Assembly: GCA_937916485.1 (NCBI GenBank)
Contig: CALFSV010000292.1
Span: 1-19,205, forward strand
DNA: 19,205 bases
Direction: 5' to 3'
Source: an uncultured Paracoccaceae bacterium
GTDB taxonomy: Bacteria; Pseudomonadota; Alphaproteobacteria; Rhodobacterales; Rhodobacteraceae
Made by a program: the position numbers and the translations under genes. The notes beneath the pieces were generated by a model. The model ran no database searches and was not told the origin of the DNA. It was given only the letters and a program-made list of their open reading frames with translations. Positions 7,397 to 13,454 of the stretch are shown here, piece after piece (the stretch's first letter is position 1; the number at the start of each line of letters is the position of its first letter).

Positions 7397-7621
7397 ATGC
7401 TGCCCCAAACGGACATGTCGTTCTACACAGTTTATTTTGCCGCCCACGGTTTGTTGCATGTCGGGATCGTGGCGGCCCTGCTTTATGAGGCTGCATGGGC
7501 CTATGGGTCGTCAATCATCGTTCTGGCGGTGTTCATTGCCTATCAACTCTTTGAATTGGCTCATGTCGGCGGCGCGATGCTGCTGGTTCTGAGCGCCATC
7601 GACCTTGCCGTGATTTTCTGA
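7397..7621 (+). CDS. Short DUF2127-like membrane protein (probably truncated)
   Basis: A 74-residue, very hydrophobic protein. From residue 7 on it resembles the C-terminal half of DUF2127 predicted membrane proteins: a Y-F-A-A-H-G-L-L-H segment, then A-W-A-Y, then V-F-I-A-Y-Q-L-F-E-L-A-H, and a final helix ending L-S-A-I-D-L-A-V-I-F. Full-length family members are roughly twice as long or more, with additional N-terminal helices. The upstream DNA (7301-7396 in frame) encodes a Cys/Arg/Pro-rich stretch without any helix, so the N-terminal half is missing. The start could be ATG 7397 or ATG 7415; both have weak ribosome sites. It may be a remnant or a small standalone two- to three-helix protein. 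Function unknown. Confidence 0.55.
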   Translation: MLPQTDMSFYTVYFAAHGLLHVGIVAALLYEAAWAYGSSIIVLAVFIAYQLFELAHVGGAMLLVLSAIDLAVIF

Positions 7622-7642
7622 CCCTCATTGAGTGGTGGCAAA

Positions 7643-7670
7643 GGCGGCAGGCGCCGCCGTGGTTTCTTTG
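7643..7670 (+). terminator. Putative rho-independent terminator
   Basis: GGCGGC-AGGC-GCCGCC (7643-7658) forms a 6-base-pair GC stem with a 4-base loop 22 bases after the DUF2127-like stop, followed by the T-rich stretch GTGGTTTCTTTG. It lies between two convergent genes, which is where a terminator is expected. The T-run is imperfect. Confidence 0.5.
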
Positions 7671-7724
7671 AAAGCGATTGCAGCCTGACCCGACGGCGCA
7701 TGCCGACGTCGTAAACCTACTCGC

Positions 7725-9431
7725 TTAAAGCGCCGTTGCCCTATCCAGCCATGGGGGAAGCCCAGTTTCCGCATGACCGGTGCAAGCGGCCCGCGCGCAA
7801 TCGGCCAGACTGCCAAACCTGACAGAGCGACCGGTCAAACCGTTGGCATAATGTGCATATTTGCCTGAGTTCGTCATCAGAACCTTTGCCTCATGAGGAA
7901 ACACCGGTTCGGTTATCGAACACCAGCAGATGTCAGGGATGACCTGCACGCCGGCCTTGGCCAACCGGGCGATGATGCCCTCTGCCTCGGCGGAGGCGAG
8001 GACGTTGCGCCCAACCGTGACGATAACGGTCGTACCTGTAGCAGGCTGGCGTCCGTCCATCAGTTCCGCGAACCGGCGGCATTCGGACAATGACGCATGC
8101 GGACTGCCGATTGCGACCAGATCGACAGCGCTGTCCCCTTTGTTGAAGTCGCGCCAAAGTTGCGCCAGATCGTCCGGGATGATCGCAAGCCGTACAGCGT
8201 CTTTGGGTGGGGCAAGGTGCCCCTCTGGCGTATGCCCGCGCACATGCAGCAGGGGTGAGGCGGATGTCGTACCAAAAGCGGCGCAAAGGGCCTTGAGGTC
8301 ATCCTGCGTGGGATGTGCGGCCTCAAACCCCGTCAGGACGGGAACCATGTTGGGAGACTTTGCCCCTGCCAGCCACCCCAGCATGGGCCAAATGGCATCG
8401 TCATACCCCTGTGGCAGGCGCACGCGGATCTCAAGGTCGGGGATACGATTGGCGTCCAGATAGACACCTGTATTCGGGGCGCGACCTGTCATGGCAATGA
8501 ACAGGTCAAGGTAGTCGGGGTGCTTTACCGTGCGAGCCCCAAGGACGGAGTTGGCGAAAATGACGGCATTGGATTCCGACCAGCCAATCGCCTCGCCTTC
8601 TGCCGGAACATCCTCGAGCAGATAGGGAGCACAAGTGAACGTGGGGCGTGCCCCCATCCTGACGTAGGCATCGGCAAGACGGCTTGCCTTGCGACCGAAA
8701 TCCGGGACGACGCCTTGTGATGGCCAATTTTCCCGATCCACTGAAATGGCATTGATGGTTGTGGGGATGATGGTTCTTGCCCCCATCTTCTGCATTTCTT
8801 CGGCGAAATCGAGATTGGCGTCATGTGCCAGAATGCAGCCGTCTATGTGCCCGCGTGTCACGTCGACAAAGCCGTCCGCGCCCTGTGCCGCGGCCATTAG
8901 GCAAAGGACCTCCATCGCGATGCGAAGGGCCGGGCCGTCCTGCCCGCCCAGCCTTGTCCGATCCACCTCATCAAGGGACAGCGCCTCTGGGTCAAGCCGC
9001 GACAGGGGGATCGTCCGGCCTTCGAACTCAAGGGTCGTGGGATCGATCGAGGCATGGGTCGCCCGCGAAAGCGCGTCGTATTCCGGCTGAGGCAGGCGCA
9101 GGATGGCGACGGGTGCGTTAAACAATCGCGCGGCCACCATCGCACCAAGGGTCAGGATGTTCTCTTCTTCCCGGAACACAAGGGCAGCGGGTGCCTGGCC
9201 GTTGCGGGCCAGTTGCAGCAACACACCGCTGCCACTGCAGGAGCCTCGGGATGTCGGCATCAACACGATGCGGCCGGCAAGGGAGGCCCCGTGATCGGGG
9301 TGGTGTGCGTCGATGATGACCCCGGTATCGGGATCAACGCCGCCCCAGAAGCTCAGGCCGTCTTTGCAGGGCAAGACCTCGCCTTTGGCCTTTGTCGCGA
9401 CCAGGATCGTTGCAGGTGTGGTCCGCGCCAT
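7725..9431 (-). CDS. Aconitase X, swivel domain fused to catalytic domain
   Basis: A 568-residue protein of the aconitase X family (DUF126 swivelling domain plus DUF521 catalytic domain on one chain). The first ~145 residues carry the swivel signatures G-G-V-D-P-x-T-G, the following H-H-P-D-H-G, and P-T-S-R-G-S-C-S-G-S-G. The rest holds the catalytic fold, with F-T-C-A-P-Y, I-G-W-S-E-S-N-A-V-x-F-A-N-S, A-I-G-S-P-H-A-S, P-D-I-C-W-C and T-N-S-G-K-Y-A-H-Y. These supply the Cys ligands and active-site residues. Bacterial single-chain members have been shown to be cis-3-hydroxy-L-proline dehydratases, which make delta1-pyrroline-2-carboxylate; archaeal two-chain members are mevalonate-5-phosphate dehydratases. 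No proline racemase, reductase or amino-acid transporter lies nearby, so the substrate is an inference. Two ATGs are possible: 9437 (AAGGA only 3 bases away) and 9431 (AAGGA 9 bases away). The second has better spacing and is used here. Confidence 0.88.
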   Translation of the reverse strand: MARTTPATILVATKAKGEVLPCKDGLSFWGGVDPDTGVIIDAHHPDHGASLAGRIVLMPTSRGSCSGSGVLLQLARNGQAPAALVFREEENILTLGAMVAARLFNAPVAILRLPQPEYDALSRATHASIDPTTLEFEGRTIPLSRLDPEALSLDEVDRTRLGGQDGPALRIAMEVLCLMAAAQGADGFVDVTRGHIDGCILAHDANLDFAEEMQKMGARTIIPTTINAISVDRENWPSQGVVPDFGRKASRLADAYVRMGARPTFTCAPYLLEDVPAEGEAIGWSESNAVIFANSVLGARTVKHPDYLDLFIAMTGRAPNTGVYLDANRIPDLEIRVRLPQGYDDAIWPMLGWLAGAKSPNMVPVLTGFEAAHPTQDDLKALCAAFGTTSASPLLHVRGHTPEGHLAPPKDAVRLAIIPDDLAQLWRDFNKGDSAVDLVAIGSPHASLSECRRFAELMDGRQPATGTTVIVTVGRNVLASAEAEGIIARLAKAGVQVIPDICWCSITEPVFPHEAKVLMTNSGKYAHYANGLTGRSVRFGSLADCARAACTGHAETGLPPWLDRATAL

Positions 9432-9526
9432 GTTCATGGGTCCTTGTTGCCCAAGGGTGTTCTGCCGTCAGCCGGTATCATGGACGTGCTCCCTGGCACC
9501 ATGACTTTGGCAGGGCGGTTGCCGCA

Positions 9527-10342
9527 TCACGGTATGTCATTTTTGGCAAGCGCGTCCCGAAGGGTCGGTGCAAGGTCACGGCTGACTGGTATCGACCCGC
9601 CCCCGGCCATATGGGCGGTCCACCGGTTGCCGTCCCTTTCAAGCCGCTCGACTGCGTCGAAGGCCACCCAATGAGAGCGATGCACCCGCATGCCTGGATA
9701 GCCGGTCAGATCGGCCTCGGCATCCGCCATCCGCATGAGGATCGTTTCGCGGCCCTGTCGGGTGACAATGTCGAGGTAGTGGTCATTGATCGAAAGCGAA
9801 ACAAGAGATCGTCCCGTTTCGGGACGCAGGCGACGTAAAAATGTGGTGCCGGGCGGATTGACCGTCAGCGTGTCGACTGTTTTGCCGGGCGGCAGCGCTT
9901 TGGCCGTTGTTGTCGCAGGTCGCTCTGGAAGGACGTTGGCTGCCAACTGCCTCTCGACCAGAGGTCTGTGGAAATCCACTACTCCGACGGCAATCCCGAT
10001 TAGGGCCACGAAAAACCAGATCGTCACCGCGAAGTGGACCGTCGGGACGATCTGGCGAAACAGGGCCTCAAGCGAAACGATGACGACCGCGCCGGGCAGG
10101 GCGGCGACAACCGATGCTGCCACTAGGCGGGGATAATAGGGAAACCTGTCTAGCTCGGGATGGGTCAGGGACAGCCACATCGAGATGTTCATGAACAGGC
10201 CGACACCGGCAATTGCACAGGCCCAATAGATAACGCGCTGGCCCAGAGTCAGGTCGACATACGTGCCGAATGGGCCGATCACCACACCGAGTACAATCAG
10301 GCTGAGCGTTACAATTACCTTGCGTCTGAATGCCGAATTCAT
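9527..10342 (-). CDS. Membrane-bound LytTR-family transcriptional regulator
   Basis: A 271-residue protein with four predicted membrane helices in the first half (about residues 8-27, 37-57, 72-92, 102-122), a linker rich in Ala/Thr/Pro (135-165), and a LytTR DNA-binding domain from about 165 to 267. That domain includes S-I-N-D-H-Y-L-D-I-V-T (184-194) and the family signature R-V-H-R-S-H-W-V (219-226). LytTR domains bind direct repeats in DNA. Here the domain is tethered to the inner membrane with no receiver domain, so it probably senses something in or across the membrane. It is co-directional with and upstream of the aconitase X gene (89-95 bases apart) and may regulate it or itself. The ATG at 10342 has only a weak ribosome site. 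The identity of the signal is unknown. Confidence 0.88.
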   Translation of the reverse strand: MNSAFRRKVIVTLSLIVLGVVIGPFGTYVDLTLGQRVIYWACAIAGVGLFMNISMWLSLTHPELDRFPYYPRLVAASVVAALPGAVVIVSLEALFRQIVPTVHFAVTIWFFVALIGIAVGVVDFHRPLVERQLAANVLPERPATTTAKALPPGKTVDTLTVNPPGTTFLRRLRPETGRSLVSLSINDHYLDIVTRQGRETILMRMADAEADLTGYPGMRVHRSHWVAFDAVERLERDGNRWTAHMAGGGSIPVSRDLAPTLRDALAKNDIP

Positions 10343-10412
10343 GCCGTTTCACGTATCGTAAAATGTCATGTCGATCAATTGCCGAAGTAATTCTGCGACT
10401 TGCGAAAAAGCC

Positions 10413-10592
10413 TTAGTGAATGGCGTGGAAGCCGACAAACTTGTCGTGATCTGACACGATGAACGCCTCTCCAATTCGCCGAAGGCCAGCCGCAATACTG
10501 GCGATCCGTGGCCCCGTGTTTTTAAGGCCGAGGGTCAACCTTTGGCCAATCCAGCCGGTGCAACATGGGTCAGAATTTCCGTAACTATATGA
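10413..10592 (-). pseudogene. Possible coding remnant, 59 codons without a standard start
   Basis: On the minus strand, an open stretch runs from just inside a TAA at 10593-10595 to a TAA at 10413-10415. It has no ATG; only TTG (at about 10542) or GTG starts exist, without a convincing ribosome site. Its translation is protein-like: it ends with L-K-N-T-G-P-R-I-A-S-I-A-A-G-L-R-R-I-G, then E-A-F-I-V-S-D-H-D-K-F-V-G-F-H-A-I-H, with no Arg/Pro-rich shadow look and a preference for G/C at third positions. I do not recognise the family. It could be the 3' end of a decayed gene, a very small gene with a non-ATG start, or chance. Confidence 0.25.
10433..10459. promoter_or_regulatory. Two overlapping inverted repeats, candidate operator
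   Basis: CGACAA-AC-TTGTCG (10433-10446) has perfect 6-base arms, and TCGTG-ATCTGA-CACGA (10444-10459) has perfect 5-base arms. They share three bases. They lie about 100 bases upstream of the LytTR start, in a position suited to an operator for the divergent pair. They also fall inside the minus-strand open stretch described separately, so they could be incidental. Confidence 0.25.
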
Positions 10593-10601
10593 TTATATGA
10601 T
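10586..10601. repeat. Tandem duplication of TATATGAT
   Basis: Two exact adjacent copies of TATATGAT (10586-10593, 10594-10601), followed by a further GAT. They sit 58 bases upstream of the SMR-like start, at the edge of an AT-rich tract in a GC-rich genome, so they may be promoter or regulator-binding DNA. Confidence 0.5.
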
Positions 10602-10658
10602 GATTTTAAAGAATTTGATAAGAAAGTCTGCATTTTTCCCGATAGAAAGAGGTTCCTT

Positions 10659-10982
10659 TTGCTTACCGCAGTTCTTGCGCCGCTGGTCATTCTTGCCTCT
10701 GCGGCATTCTACTGTCTCTCGATGATCGCGATGAAAGCCTGGTGGACTGTTCCGGGTCCGTGGACTTTGATCCTGATCGCAATGGCATTGGTCACTGCCG
10801 CGATCTTTGAAATCGTGGCGCTGCGCCAAGAAAGGCTTGGCATCGTATACGTCAGCATCCTTGGGGCGGAGGTGATCATTATCGCCCTTGCCTCCCTGCT
10901 TTGGTTTGGTGAGTCGTTTTCTGCCCGGGAGGTGGCTGGGATTGGCCTTGTCCTTGTTGGCACCGCCCTGGCGTGGGACTGA
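10659..10982 (+). CDS. SMR/DMT-type four-helix small transporter
   Basis: A 107-residue membrane protein with four predicted helices (about 4-24, 34-54, 60-80, 88-105). The second half aligns well by eye with EmrE-type small multidrug resistance proteins: L-G-I-V-Y-V-S-I-L-G, then W-F-G-E-S-F-S, then A-G-I-G-L-V-L-V-G. M-K at residues 25-26 corresponds to the conserved Lys22 of EmrE. By that alignment the essential membrane Glu14 is Tyr18 and Trp63 is Ile67. It is therefore probably not a classical proton-coupled cation exporter and may be a half-size EamA/DMT protein with another substrate. The start is TTG at 10659, supported by AGAGG six bases upstream; no in-frame ATG exists before it. 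It is transcribed away from the LytTR gene. Confidence 0.7.
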   Translation: MLTAVLAPLVILASAAFYCLSMIAMKAWWTVPGPWTLILIAMALVTAAIFEIVALRQERLGIVYVSILGAEVIIIALASLLWFGESFSAREVAGIGLVLVGTALAWD

Positions 10983-11005
10983 CGTTGCTGCCGGTTACCG
11001 CGTCG

Positions 11006-11041
11006 CTGCGCGGCTGCAATCTGAAAGGCTGCAGCGCGCAG
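11006..11041 (+). terminator. Strong stem-loop after the SMR-like gene
   Basis: Left arm CTGCGCG-(G)-CTGCA (11006-11018) pairs with TGCAG-CGCGCAG (11030-11041). This gives 12 pairs with one bulged G and an 11-base loop, starting 23 bases after the SMR-like stop. No T-run follows, so it may be a factor-assisted terminator or an RNA-stabilising hairpin. Confidence 0.4.
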
Positions 11042-11144
11042 GGCGGGCGGATCGACCCGAAAGGGGCGCGCCCAATCCTCTGGCCCGCGCCGAGTGGGAT
11101 GTATTAGAGTGGATCCGATACATTACCCGGAGCGATCTTAGCCA

Positions 11145-12056
11145 ATGCCCAGACCCGCCCCCATTCTGGCCCCCGCGGTGCGCTCATATCGCGGTGCTAT
11201 CACGCGCCCCGAACGTTGGGCCGACTGGGTGCCCCGGGCTGGCGACATCCTTGTCTGTACGCCACCCAAATGCGGCACGACATGGACGCAGACGATGCTG
11301 GCCATGCTTGTGCACGGGGGCGCTGACCTGCCGCAAAAGCTTCCGTTTCTGTCCCCTTGGGTGGATGCGGATCTGGGTGTCCCGTCCAGCGAAGTGGCGG
11401 CCGCCCTTGCGGCGCAGCCCGGACGGCGCGTGGTCAAGACCCACACGCCTACGGACGGGTTCCCGATTTGGGAAGGGGTGACCGTCGTCGCAGTTTATCG
11501 CCACCCGTTGGACGTTTTCTTGTCCTTGCACAAACATACGGCCAACCGGGCAAAGCCAGAGCCGGATGACCCGATGGCCCAACCCGTTTCTCAGGCCGTC
11601 CGGGCTTATGTCCAAGACCCGCCGACGGGCACAGATTTTGATCGTGACAAACTGGCAATTCTGGTCGCCCACTACGAAAAGACCGTACTTTGTGGTCGGT
11701 TACCCGACCTGAAGGTGTTCCACTACTCGGACATGATCAGGGACGGGCGTAAAACGGTTCGGGCGTTGGCGACGGCCGTTGGTATCGACGCTGACGATGA
11801 ACTGGTCGAAACGGTGGCAAAGGCGACTGCCTTTGGTGCGATGAAGGCGAAAGCGGCGGACTTTGCCCCCGTTGGGGGAACTGGTTTCTGGAAATCGGAC
11901 GAGACCTTTTTTGACTCTGCCACGTCGGGCAAATGGGAAGGCCAACTTTGCCACGAAGAACTTGCCATGTACGACGCACAGCTGGCCGAACTGATACCCG
12001 ACACCAAGGCGCGCGACTGGCTTGAGCACGGCGGTGGTCCGGCAGCCTTGTTGTGA
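11145..12056 (+). CDS. PAPS-dependent sulfotransferase domain protein
   Basis: A 303-residue cytosolic-type sulfotransferase, which transfers sulfate from 3'-phosphoadenosine-5'-phosphosulfate to a hydroxyl or amine acceptor. The 5'-phosphosulfate loop P-P-K-C-G-T-T-W is at residues 40-47, the likely catalytic base H100 lies in V-V-K-T-H-T-P, and the 3'-phosphate site Y-R-H-P-L-D-V-F-L-S-L-H-K-H is at 118-131 (R119, S127). A G-K-W segment near the C-terminus matches the end of the family. There is no signal peptide. The ATG at 11145 has a GGAG about 12 bases upstream. The gene stands alone, 162 bases after the SMR-like gene and 146 bases before the next. No PAPS synthesis gene is nearby, and the acceptor cannot be predicted. 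Confidence 0.88.
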   Translation: MPRPAPILAPAVRSYRGAITRPERWADWVPRAGDILVCTPPKCGTTWTQTMLAMLVHGGADLPQKLPFLSPWVDADLGVPSSEVAAALAAQPGRRVVKTHTPTDGFPIWEGVTVVAVYRHPLDVFLSLHKHTANRAKPEPDDPMAQPVSQAVRAYVQDPPTGTDFDRDKLAILVAHYEKTVLCGRLPDLKVFHYSDMIRDGRKTVRALATAVGIDADDELVETVAKATAFGAMKAKAADFAPVGGTGFWKSDETFFDSATSGKWEGQLCHEELAMYDAQLAELIPDTKARDWLEHGGGPAALL

Positions 12057-12202
12057 ACGACGCCTGATTTGAGGTCGATGCATCGTTTGACCAGGTCGAT
12101 CGAGACCAATCAGGGTAGCAGCGCAAAAGCGATTGACCTTGCCATGGCGGCCCAATTGGGGTCTGCCAGACACCTGAGGCGCAGCCAGAGGAGGCGCATG
12201 TC

Positions 12203-12547
12203 GTGACCTCGTTCATCAAAAAGCATGCGATGCTGAGTATCTCATTCGCCGCAGCCGGGCTGCTGACGCTTTTCTTTCTTGTCAGGTTTCTGGTCTCGAC
12301 GGTGGTGTGGTCCGACCCCGGGCTTCTGGATCAGGAGATCGCCGGCTGGATGACCCCGCGCTACATCGCGAGATCATGGCAAGTAGAGCCTGACGTCGTG
12401 GCGTCAGGTTTGGGGATTGTCATGGATGGAACTGGGCGTCGCGCTACGCTCGAAGAGATCGCCGTTGCGCAGGGTCGCAGTATCGACGACCTGATCGCCG
12501 ACCTTGATGCCGCTTTGACGACAGCCAAGGGCACCCGCAATGACTGA
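12203..12547 (+). CDS. Small single-pass membrane protein coupled to DedA
   Basis: A 114-residue protein I cannot name. One hydrophobic helix spans about residues 10-35 and is followed by a soluble part. The C-terminal ~40 residues (R-A-T-L-E-E-I-A-V-A-Q-G-R-S-I-D-D-L-I-A, then D-L-D-A-A-L) look like a small helix-turn-helix or DUF1858-like helical motif. The start is GTG at 12203: a perfect AGGAGG at 12189-12194 is 8 bases away, whereas the ATG at 12198 would give a two-codon peptide. Its last 8 bases (ATGACTGA) contain the DedA start, so the two are translationally coupled, and it probably works with or beside the DedA protein in the membrane. Confidence 0.7.
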   Translation: MTSFIKKHAMLSISFAAAGLLTLFFLVRFLVSTVVWSDPGLLDQEIAGWMTPRYIARSWQVEPDVVASGLGIVMDGTGRRATLEEIAVAQGRSIDDLIADLDAALTTAKGTRND

Positions 12548-13171
12548 GACCTTCTTTGGATATGTCTCAAGCTATGGCTTGCCAGTCATTGCCCTTGCCG
12601 CGTTCTTCTCATGCCTGGCCGTTCCAATCCCGACATTTGCGGTGATGCTGTCGGGTGGCGCCTTTGCGGCCACAGGTGATCTCGTGCTCTGGCAGGTTCT
12701 GGCGGTCGCCTATGGTGCTGCTGTCTTGGGCGATCAGACAGGGTTTCAGATCGGCCGCTGGGGAGGGGCGAGGGTCATTGCGACCCTTGAACGGGACCCC
12801 AAGAGGGCGGCCCTGATCGTCAAGGCGCAGGAGGCCGTGGCAAAATGGGGCGGCATCGGGGTCTTTTTCTCGACCTGGCTCTTTGCGCCCTTGCGCCCTT
12901 GGGCCCTTGGGTCAACCTCATGGCGGGCGCCGCTGGGATGGCGCGACCCCGCTTTGTGCTTTGGGATGCTGCAGGCGAGGCGATTTGGGTCGCGGTCTAT
13001 GTCCTTCTAGGGTTCCTGTTCGGGTCGCGTCTGCCCGAGCTTGCGGACCTTGTCGGCGACTCGGCGGGGTTGGTGACGTCCGCGGGGGTTAGCGCGATCC
13101 TTGCGGTGTTGCTGATCCGGGCGGCGATACGTCATCGGGCGCATGCCAAGGCCAGCAAAGAAAACGTTTGA
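12540..13171 (+). pseudogene. DedA-family membrane protein, frameshifted by 8-base duplication
   Basis: DedA/SNARE-associated (VTT-domain) proteins are inner-membrane proteins linked to lipid scrambling and envelope homeostasis. Codons 1-118 (12540-12893) read a good DedA N-terminus (P-I-P-T-F-A-V-M-L-S-G-G, G-D-Q-T-G-F-Q-I-G-R-W-G-G, F-F-S-T-W-L-F-A-P-L). The frame then goes wrong and ends at 13010. The rest of the family pattern (G-P-W-V-N-L-M-A-G-A-A-G-M, then L-W-D-A-A-G-E-A-I-W-V-A-V-Y-V) continues in another frame to 13171. The cause is visible: TTGCGCCC occurs twice in tandem (12883-12890 and 12891-12898). Removing one copy restores one 207-residue frame reading F-A-P-L-G-P-W-V-N-L-M, the normal DedA length. 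The start overlaps the upstream gene (ATGACTGA). It is either a recent pseudogene, a sequencing error or a slippage switch. Confidence 0.85.
12883..12914 (+). repeat. Run of 8-base repeats inside dedA-like gene
   Basis: Four consecutive 8-base units: TTGCGCCC, TTGCGCCC, TTGGGCCC, TTGGGTCA. The first two are identical and the others differ at one and three positions. Such a tract favours slipped-strand copying, and a gain or loss of one unit shifts the reading frame by 8 bases. Confidence 0.8.
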
Positions 13172-13454
13172 CAGCAGTCCTCGCGGGTCGCCTCTGCTGG
13201 CCATTCTTCTCAACTTCTGGTGACACGCCGCCTTGCGGCCCACAGCAGGGCCGATAGCCGCCGTGCGGTCGGGTGCCGTTGCCTCCGACGATGGCGCGGC
13301 CATGGGTGTTGCGTTAGGTCGCGGCTTCCGCGAAAGGAGAGCGTCCGGGCACCTTTGGGCCCCGTTGCGAACTGGTTGGACGGGTACAGTTGCCCAGGAA
13401 CGGCGCCCCTTCGGACAGCGATCGGCGGACGAAAAAGATGAGGGAAAGCGCAAC
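13172..13454. other. Intergenic region before the glutamine-synthetase-family gene
   Basis: 283 bases. The reading frame of the downstream gene stays open from 13233, but that stretch is Arg/Gly-rich, unlike any glutamine synthetase N-terminus, so I treat it as untranslated. No promoter, terminator or RNA gene is recognisable. Confidence 0.4.

Larger units (their letters stand above)
10343..10658. other. Divergent intergenic region with dyads and an AT-rich end
   Basis: 316 bases between the LytTR gene (minus) and the SMR-like gene (plus). It holds two overlapping inverted repeats (10433-10459), a minus-strand open frame without a usual start (10413-10592), a tandem TATATGAT duplication (10586-10601) and an AT-rich tract up to the SMR-like ribosome site. 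No clear sigma70 promoter could be assigned in either direction. Confidence 0.5.

Noticed and set aside
12883..12914. Programmed ribosomal frameshift site in the DedA gene
   Set aside because: The break coincides with an exact 8-base duplication whose removal restores the family pattern, and no classic slippery heptamer with a downstream structure is seen; slippage mutation explains it better.
13233..13454. N-terminal extension of the glutamine-synthetase-family gene
   Set aside because: The extension is Arg/Gly-rich and outside the family; the ATG at 13455 has AGGGAA at good spacing and begins the expected N-terminus.
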